Source: Brachypodium distachyon (Eukaryota; Streptophyta; Magnoliopsida; Poales; Poaceae). Taken from it: a stretch of 64,000 nt of DNA. Below the pieces are notes generated by a model. The model saw only the letters and a program-made list of their open reading frames with translations. It was not told the DNA's origin and did no database searches. The translations under genes and the position numbers were made by a program. How positions within the stretch are numbered: position 1 is the first letter of the stretch; every line of letters starts with the position of its first letter. This document shows, piece after piece, positions 57,969-64,000 of this stretch. The DNA is taken from assembly GCF_000005505.3 (NCBI RefSeq), contig NC_016133.3, forward strand, positions 52,913,237 to 52,977,236, read 5' to 3'.

Positions 57969-60900
57969 TTACACGTGACACCGTGTATCTTCACCACTGA
58001 TGATCCTTTTATTATTCTGTGAGGTCAATAGGGTGGTTGATTCCTTGCAACGGGTCCATCTTGGGATACCTTTTTCCTCTTTGCTCCAGATTTTGGCAAC
58101 CAGCATCTTTAGGAAAGCCCTGAAGTCAACAACAAATGAAGTTACAATCTCCCTGCACAAGATTGCCATGAGTTATTAGTGCATCATTTGATAACACAGC
58201 TATATTACTATAACCCTGAGATAATTTGACAATAGCAAAAGTCTGGAAACTGTAAAAGTAAATTCTTCTGGACCGGTTTCACGTACTAAGGGCTGTTTAG
58301 GTCAGGAGTTGATTCTATTAAAATAAGTTGTATTTGATCGATGCTAATAAACCAGGACAGTTCACGCCGACTATTACAAATAGGTCGCTACAGGGAATCA
58401 AAAAGCTTACGTCGACTATTACAAATAGGTCACTACAGGGAATCAAAAAGCTTACGTCGACTATCACAATAGGTCATTACAGGGAATGAGGAAAAACCAG
58501 TGATCTATGCAGTGAATATATAACCTATTTTACAAAATATCTTTTACACTCAATAACAAAAGAAGGATGTTAACTTAAATACCACATTAAAGTTGCAGCA
58601 ACCAAGATATGTATTACTGCTCACAAAACAGAGCCCTCACTCAATTGTTTTCATAACTTTATACATCTTTTATAGTAATTAGTACGTGCATTGCTGTTAG
58701 CCTATTACAGCAAGAAATTAGAACCACGGTACATGTACAGGCTTCATAACATATTTGCCACAAACTTTTAAATTACTCATTCTGATCCAAATATAAGCAG
58801 TATATCATAAGCCCCAGTCAAACATTTAAAGATTTGACTGTCAACATAGAAGGTATTTCAAATCATCAATAATATTAAATTGTCACTACCAACTGATGGC
58901 CAACAGGTCAAGTACACTTTGCAGACCACCGGATCAGAGGGATTGCAAAGCAAACATAAGAAGAATCAAATTGTAGTCTAATTAGCTTCATATTAGAGTG
59001 AAACTAACCAGGTGCTAAATTGACCATGGTTTTGTCAAGTACTTCTGTACTTGATACTACATTTGTTCTTCAGGAAACATATCATACAAAGAATAACCAA
59101 CAAGGGCAATAGGAATTGAAGCAAAGATGTGCCTTGGAGAGAATGTCAGTTTGCTATGCTAGGGCATAAGTCATGTTTTAGCCTTCAAACAGGAGTTTAT
59201 AAAGGGTGGAGAAAGTAAGGAATGATCTGGACTATGGAATACAAGGCCTTGTTGGTGTTGAGCATTTATGTATATGGAGTAGTGTGGACCTCCGGAATCA
59301 TGATTGTCTGATTTGGGAAGATTCTGTAGTGAGGAGGCGAATCCCTAGAATTGTAGCAGTCTGATTTCTTTGACCGGGGGACAAGGAAGAACACATGTGA
59401 CCTTACCTGACTGATCAGGGTTGAGATCACTTATTAAGGTGTTGTAACATGAAACATACTAATATAAAACTGACCTTAAAGATAAACACCTGATTTATCA
59501 ATTACTTTTGAAACTGAGTGCACATTTGAGGGTTGAAGGACCTTATATTCAATTTGATGCCTCTTAGAGCCAACAAGCACCAACTTATTGAGCGGTTCAT
59601 GCCTCTCTTCAAAAATATTCTTGTATGTTAAGACATATAAATTTGCTGGAAGTCGGGACTTGGGATGGAATTGAAAGAAGCTAGATACTACTTGCTTAGT
59701 TTTAACATGTAACCTTGCATGCCATGTACTATTTAACTAAATCTTCTATCATATTTCATGCAATCAATTTGAAATTTCTAAAGACAGTAATGAAGGCTAC
59801 CAAGAGTTCATGCCATGTACTCAGGACTTAACATGTAACCTTGCATGCCATGTACTATTTAACTAAATCTTCTATCATATTTCATGCAATCAATTTGAAA
59901 TTTCTAAGGACAGTAATGAAGGCTACCAAGAGTTCATGCCATGTACTCAGGACTTAAACCTTAAGCAATCAGGGTTAAGGTGCAACACAAGATGCAACAC
60001 CAAAGGTTGCATAAGGATGCAAAAGTCCACAATGCAAGTGTGAGCTGAAAAGGATGAAGGTTATCTCCTTAGTTGATTTTGTCAATAAGAAAGCATTGAC
60101 ATATTAGGATACAATTTATACAAGGTTTCTGTGTTTGCTGTTTTAATATAGGTTCAACTCAATCTAGGAAGAGTGCATAAATAACCCAAGTTGTACACAA
60201 AACACAAGAGTAGCAGCATTGTAAATTCGTATTACAGCAACCCACTAAAAAAATTGCACAAGATAAAAAATAGCATGCAGCAATGAAAATGAAAAAATAA
60301 AAAAAATTTATAGGAAACATGGACAAGATGAGCATGACGGCTCGATACATTCGATTTCACAATTGGTACAAACATCTACAGGCTCTCCCATGCAGACAGG
60401 TGCAGGTCCGGATGGCAATGGGTACCCGAAACCCGATTACCAGTTCTGAAGCCACGGACAGGTGCAGGACTGTATGCATCCACGGACAGGATTGGGTCAC
60501 ATTAACAGTTCTAAAGTCATCGACAAAACCAAACAAACTAGAAAAGTTCACACAATTGATCACAACAAGCATGACAGGCTTCATGGAGGAATTTGAGTTT
60601 GCCTATTTATTCTTAAGAAGAAACTGAGCATTGCAGAATTATCATATCAAAGCATAACATTGGATAACTATTAAATATGAAAATAGCAAGCTTCACCAGA
60701 CAAAGCAAACGTAGGTACTTACAGTGGCGAACAAGGCGTACGGCCCCCGTTGACATAGTACACAAACAAGTATGAGTCATAATGCTGCCCTCTTATGTAG
60801 TAGAACATTGGTAGTCTTCTGACTAGCTTAAATAGCATCTTCTTGTAAAAGTTGATTGCAGGCTGGTTATAAGATATGACATGCAAATAAACACCCCTGC

Positions 60901-61534
60901 AATTTGATACACTTGCAGCATATTTAATCACCTCCCGAACAAGTGAAGATGCTGCAGGTTTGAATTCATATGAGGATCAACTGAATATAATCTACAAACT
61001 ATAAATTTAAGATAGTAAGGGACAAGGTCACAACCTATGCCAAGGTTTCGGTAGCTATCCACTACACCGAGTGTCAGGATATAAAGAAGTGTTAGATCTT
61101 TGTGCGAGTTGTTATACCTAAATAAATCCTCAATCTGCAAATTCAATTGGTTAGCTCTACCGAGCACAGCAGTGGAGTATGATTTTCGGGAGCTCTTATA
61201 TACTATACCTCGCTATCTTTTGCTGCAACCATCCTTGTGGTTACGAAGCCTACCAGCTCATCCCTGCCTTCATCCGATCTGCTGGTGTCCACAGCACCCC
61301 AGGAAATGATACCATGGCCATTGACGGCATTCAAGAAGAACTCTCTCTCGTACCTAACATAAATTGTTTCAGTAAGCTTGCAAGTGACGTGATAACAGTA
61401 TGAGGAAGAAGCACACGCGGCAGTTACCTTATGGGAAACAGTGCGAGATGAATCTTCTCGAGAACTTCGAGGTCGGAGGGCTGGAGAGGGCGGTACTCTA
61501 TGGTGGGGTAGATTTCGGATCTTGGGTCCAACAT
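57969..61534 (-). CDS. GNAT acetyltransferase, NAA60/MCC1-like (254 aa)
   Basis: Plant homologues include Arabidopsis MCC1, described as a histone acetyltransferase affecting meiotic recombination, and NAA60, an N-terminal acetyltransferase of membrane proteins in animals. Both roles are known for the family; neither is shown here. Model: exons 61428-61534, 61209-61353, 61035-61134, 60723-60951 and 57969-58152. The protein starts MLDPRSEIYPTIEYRPLQPS. Conserved blocks are PIRYEREFFLNAVNG, ISWGAVD, LVGFVTTRM, YILTLGVVDSYRNLGIASSL with the acetyl-CoA loop RNLGIA at 113-118, CRGVYLHVISYNQPAINFYK, and LPMFYYIRGQHYDSYLF. The last exon encodes EIVTSFVVDFRAFLKMLVAK to SGEDTRCHV, the conserved plant C-terminus, which proves that the 2.57-kb intron is spliced. 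All junctions are in phase and have GT-AG ends. Length matches family members of about 250 residues. Confidence 0.93.
58369..58488. repeat. 45-bp tandem repeat, ~2.7 copies
   Basis: Units start at 58369, 58414 and 58459, each beginning GACTATTACAAATAGGTC (the third is diverged, GACTATCACAATAGGTCATT) and containing ACAGGGAATCAAAAAGCTTA. It lies in the last intron of the acetyltransferase gene. Confidence 0.9.
59702..59955. repeat. 126-bp direct tandem duplication
   Basis: The unit beginning TTAACATGTAACCTTGCATG at 59702 repeats at 59828 with only about one base difference (TCTAAAGACAG against TCTAAGGACAG). Copies are 59702-59827 and 59828-59953, with two further matching bases. The high identity implies a recent event. 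It lies in the last intron of the acetyltransferase gene. Confidence 0.93.
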
Positions 61535-62793
61535 GAGAAGCTCCGGCGACGACGAGTACCCACCAGGTTATTCGCCAGGAGGCCCAGGGCGCGTGGCGCA
61601 GGGAGGGGCGAAAGGTCCCCCGCCGTCGAGGCGTGCCACCACGCTGGCGCGCCTCGTGCGCGGCACGGCGAATCGCAGCGGGTTTGGTGGCAGCGGCGCG
61701 AGGAAAGAGGGGGAGAAGGGCGGCGCGGCGCGGCGCTGGAGGCCGATTGCGGCGTGGAATAGAGAGGAGGACAACAGAGGAAGAGGAGGACGGATCGGGA
61801 GGGCGGGGGCAAGCGGAGACGGTGTGCGAGCGATGGTGACTGGGAGGAGGAAAGGGAGAAGGAAGGACAGGGACGCCAATCGGCTGTTTTGGATGTTAAT
61901 CAGCAACTCATTTAGCTGAAGCTACAAAGAGGAGAGGATGGTTCAGGACTCGGGAGTCAGAATTGTCGAAGTCCAAATAAGTTGTTTCCCGAGTTGTTTT
62001 GTGTCATTTTTGTGCTTGACCTTTACAAGTTGTTTTCCAAGCTCAATTCTTACTTTTCGTATTGGTGGGTCTCATCTAAGCAAACATTTTGTATTGGGTA
62101 TGTTGGAGTAAATATAGCAATTTAGCACTAATGCTAAACATCAGTGACTTGATAAATTTGAGTTTGCCCCACAGTGGATGACAATAGATCCAGAGTCCTC
62201 GCTAGCCCTTGGCGGTACTGTCTTCCGTCAGATCAACCTCCCTTCTTTTCACCTCCCCTCCTACATTCGAGTTTGCGGCACAAAGTAGCTCACGATTCTT
62301 TGGAGGTTAGATTTCTTATTTACTACCTCTGTTTCTAGATATAAGAAATTTTACATTTATCCTGAGTCAAACCAAGTTTATGGAAACATATATCAACATC
62401 TAGAATATCAAATAAATACTATATGGAAATATATATCACGATGGATTTAATAAACTAATTCAGAATCATCGATGTTGGTAGATTTGTTTTATAAACTTGG
62501 TCCAAGTTTAGCAGGTTTGACTTAGAACAAAGTTGGACATCTTATATTTAGAAACAGAAACAGAGGGAGTAATACACAAGTAAAATCCACACAATAAGCC
62601 AAACCAAACTACTCACATGCCTAACAGCGTTCACAAAATATCCATACATATATGTACAACGTTCCTTGTTAGTTTTAAGTACACTATTTACGTGCCGGAA
62701 TACAAAATGTTTTAAGATCTGCACGATTCATCCTTACAAGTTACAACGGGAGGACCCGCATCTATGGTGGTGCATTCCAGTTTCTGATTACTT
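61535..62793. other. Promoter/leader of the acetyltransferase gene and intergenic sequence
   Basis: 61.54-61.9 kb is GC-rich and CT-rich on the minus strand, as expected for the 5' end of the acetyltransferase gene, and contains possible upstream ORFs. 61.9-62.3 kb is AT-rich. A Stowaway-type element lies at 62326-62569. The remainder up to 62793 is the likely 3' region of the kinase-like gene. Confidence 0.5.
62326..62569. mobile_element. Stowaway-type MITE (~244 bp)
   Basis: Left CCTCTGTTTCTAGATATAAG and right CTTATATTTAGAAACAGAAACAGAGGGAG region are inverted repeats. Internal TGAGTCAAACCAAGTTTATG and AAACTTGGTCCAAGTTTAGC are also inverted. The right side is flanked by TA (62570-62571). 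Same subfamily as 35969-36228. Confidence 0.75.
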
Positions 62794-64000
62794 CTATAGC
62801 ACTGCCCCAGTAATAAACCTGTGGTTCAGCACAGCCTCAGCTATTGGTCTCTTACGGTAATCAGGATTAAGCATTGCCTACAAGAGGGAAATTCGAGTCA
62901 GATTCCCTGCTGAGACTATATATTAAAAAACCAAAGTGGAGTTACTGAATAACCAGTCTAGTTTATAGTTGAACACACAAGTTTCGGATGATCTAGGCAA
63001 ACCTGCAGTAACTCCCAGCCGGCACCATCACCTAAATCTAGAAATTTTACAGCTTCCAATAACTGATCATCTTCCATACAATACCTACACGAATTTGTGA
63101 AAATAAATAAGCTTATATCTAGTAAATCTGAATATCACAACTGACGATCTGGTCATAAATAAGGAAGAACATTTTTTTTAACAACTGGATCTGTAAAGCA
63201 ATTTTTTTAAGTTCTTGTTATGCCTAAACCATGGAAATTCTGTTCTGTTCTAGTGATTCATACTCTCTTGCAGCATAAACGTCGAGACGGAACGTGTTCT
63301 CCAAAAGCCTCTGCAGAATACATCATTACTTTGTTAGATATCACAACGCAGAAAGAAAATAGCATCTCTAATGAACTCAAAACTAAAGTATCCTCAATAA
63401 CCTGCAAAGAAATGCCATCCATGATGCCTGCTTCACAAAACGGAATAAATGCCATGTATGCAATAAGCAGTCCAGCTCCATATCTGTTTTTTAATTACAT
63501 GTATATATGAGAGATTAGCATTTGTCAATGAAAGAAAACAGAATACTTGCATGTCATCAGCTATTCCAAAAGCTCGCTTCTCCAAAGGAGTTAATGCTCC
63601 AGCAGCGGATGCTCGACGCCACAACCCGTCTGACAATGATCCAACCCCAACAGACGAATACCTATCATTGTAAGAATATAAGTTCTCTAAAATGTTTTCT
63701 CATTGGAAATGTAGCAAGGAGTGAACATATACCCAATATCTACAGAAAATGCCAAATCACGGAGCTGTGGAACCAAATAATATCCATCTTTCTCTGCAAC
63801 AGTGCTAAGGAATAGAAAGTTACAACCAGCAGTACTTGAACTGATATTGAATAATACACTGTAGAATGGAAACTGAAGAAGGAAAATGCAGCATACTTGA
63901 GAACGACAGAAGAAGGGCCAAGGCTTTGGTGCAGTCGATCGTGATTGTGCATGTGGACAAGGCCACACATAGCTCCGTTAAGCGTCTTAAGGACAAAATA
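62794..64000 (-). CDS. Protein-kinase-like protein with degenerate catalytic motifs (3' part; 5' end outside window)
   Basis: Seven exons are visible: 63897 to beyond 64000, 63733-63804, 63551-63661, 63402-63483, 63264-63310, 63003-63084 and 62794-62877. The order fits the C-lobe of a kinase. The segment GLVHMHNHDRLHQSLGPSSV sits where the catalytic loop HRDLKPENV belongs, and VPQLRDLAFSVDIG where the DFG region belongs; neither HRD nor DFG is intact. Later C-lobe-like segments are IADDIYGAGLLIAYMAFIPF, GWELLQAMLNPDYRKRPIA and AVLNHRFITG, matching the DxYxxG and RPxAxxxLxH(P)xF patterns. It is therefore a likely pseudokinase. I recall similar plant proteins annotated only as kinase-like, possibly plastid-targeted; I cannot name the gene. 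The intron 63484-63550 appears to start with GC rather than GT. The N-terminal part and start are not in the window. Confidence 0.8.
63484..63550 (-). other. Probable GC-AG intron (67 nt)
   Basis: On the minus strand the upstream exon ends GATGACAT followed by GCAAGTATTC; the intron closes with AAAACAG before ATATGGAGCTGG. Only the GC donor joins DD and YGAGLL in frame (GAC AT|A TAT). The nearby GT inside CAAGTATT would shift the frame. GCAAGT is the usual extended consensus of GC-AG introns. Confidence 0.7.

Noticed and set aside
60719..60931. Acetyltransferase ending at TAA right after CSPL
   Set aside because: Rejected as the main form: a strong GTAAGT donor overlaps the stop, and an in-phase distal exon encodes the conserved family C-terminus. 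Kept as a possible intron-retention isoform.

Overview
This is nuclear DNA of a grass. The evidence is GT-AG split genes with plant-typical short introns, GC-rich monocot-style coding exons, and many small Stowaway-type MITEs with CTCCCTCCGT-like termini flanked by TA. The repeat style and the gene density (nine supported coding genes plus one truncated at the right edge, in 64 kb) suggest a compact-genome pooid such as Brachypodium or a relative; the species is an inference. There is no operon, phage, CRISPR array or bacterial feature.

Layout. 1-12.7 kb is gene-poor: MITEs, a truncated SERK-type receptor-kinase exon fragment (8361-8498) and one weak candidate first exon (5425-5567). A PLATZ zinc-binding protein gene lies at 12.8-13.8 kb (minus). 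13.9-22.9 kb has no supported gene but carries a 591-bp terminal-inverted-repeat element at 17.1 kb. A single-exon Cys-rich protein of unknown function follows at 22.97-23.55 kb (plus). A small J-domain co-chaperone (five exons) is at 26.4-28.3 kb (minus), a single-exon F-box protein at 30.3-31.5 kb (minus), and ALG14 (five exons) at 34.2-36.6 kb (minus). A ubiquitin-specific protease (15 coding exons) is at 38.8-43.8 kb (plus), and a full-size ABCB/MDR transporter (eight coding exons) at 45.3-51.5 kb (minus). An F-box/LRR/FBD-like protein (three exons) is at 55.3-56.9 kb (minus), and an NAA60/MCC1-type GNAT acetyltransferase (five exons with a 2.6-kb last intron) at 58.0-61.5 kb (minus). The 3' part of a degenerate kinase-like gene runs off the right edge at 62.8-64.0 kb (minus).

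The genes look functionally independent, as is usual in plant chromosomes. Loose themes are ubiquitin turnover (two F-box proteins and one deubiquitinase), endomembrane work (ALG14 in N-glycan assembly; MCC1/NAA60-type acetyltransferases) and membrane transport (ABCB). Exon models were derived by eye from splice signals, reading-phase continuity and recalled family sequences; every junction in the models keeps frame.

I found no convincing undescribed multi-gene system. The items most worth a second look are the kinase-like protein that has lost its catalytic signatures and uses a probable GC-AG intron, the stop codon at the splice donor of the acetyltransferase's long intron, the uncharacterised Cys-rich single-exon protein, a perfect 26-bp palindrome next to the ALG14 start, the SERK fragment, and a pair of diverged dispersed repeats flanking ALG14.
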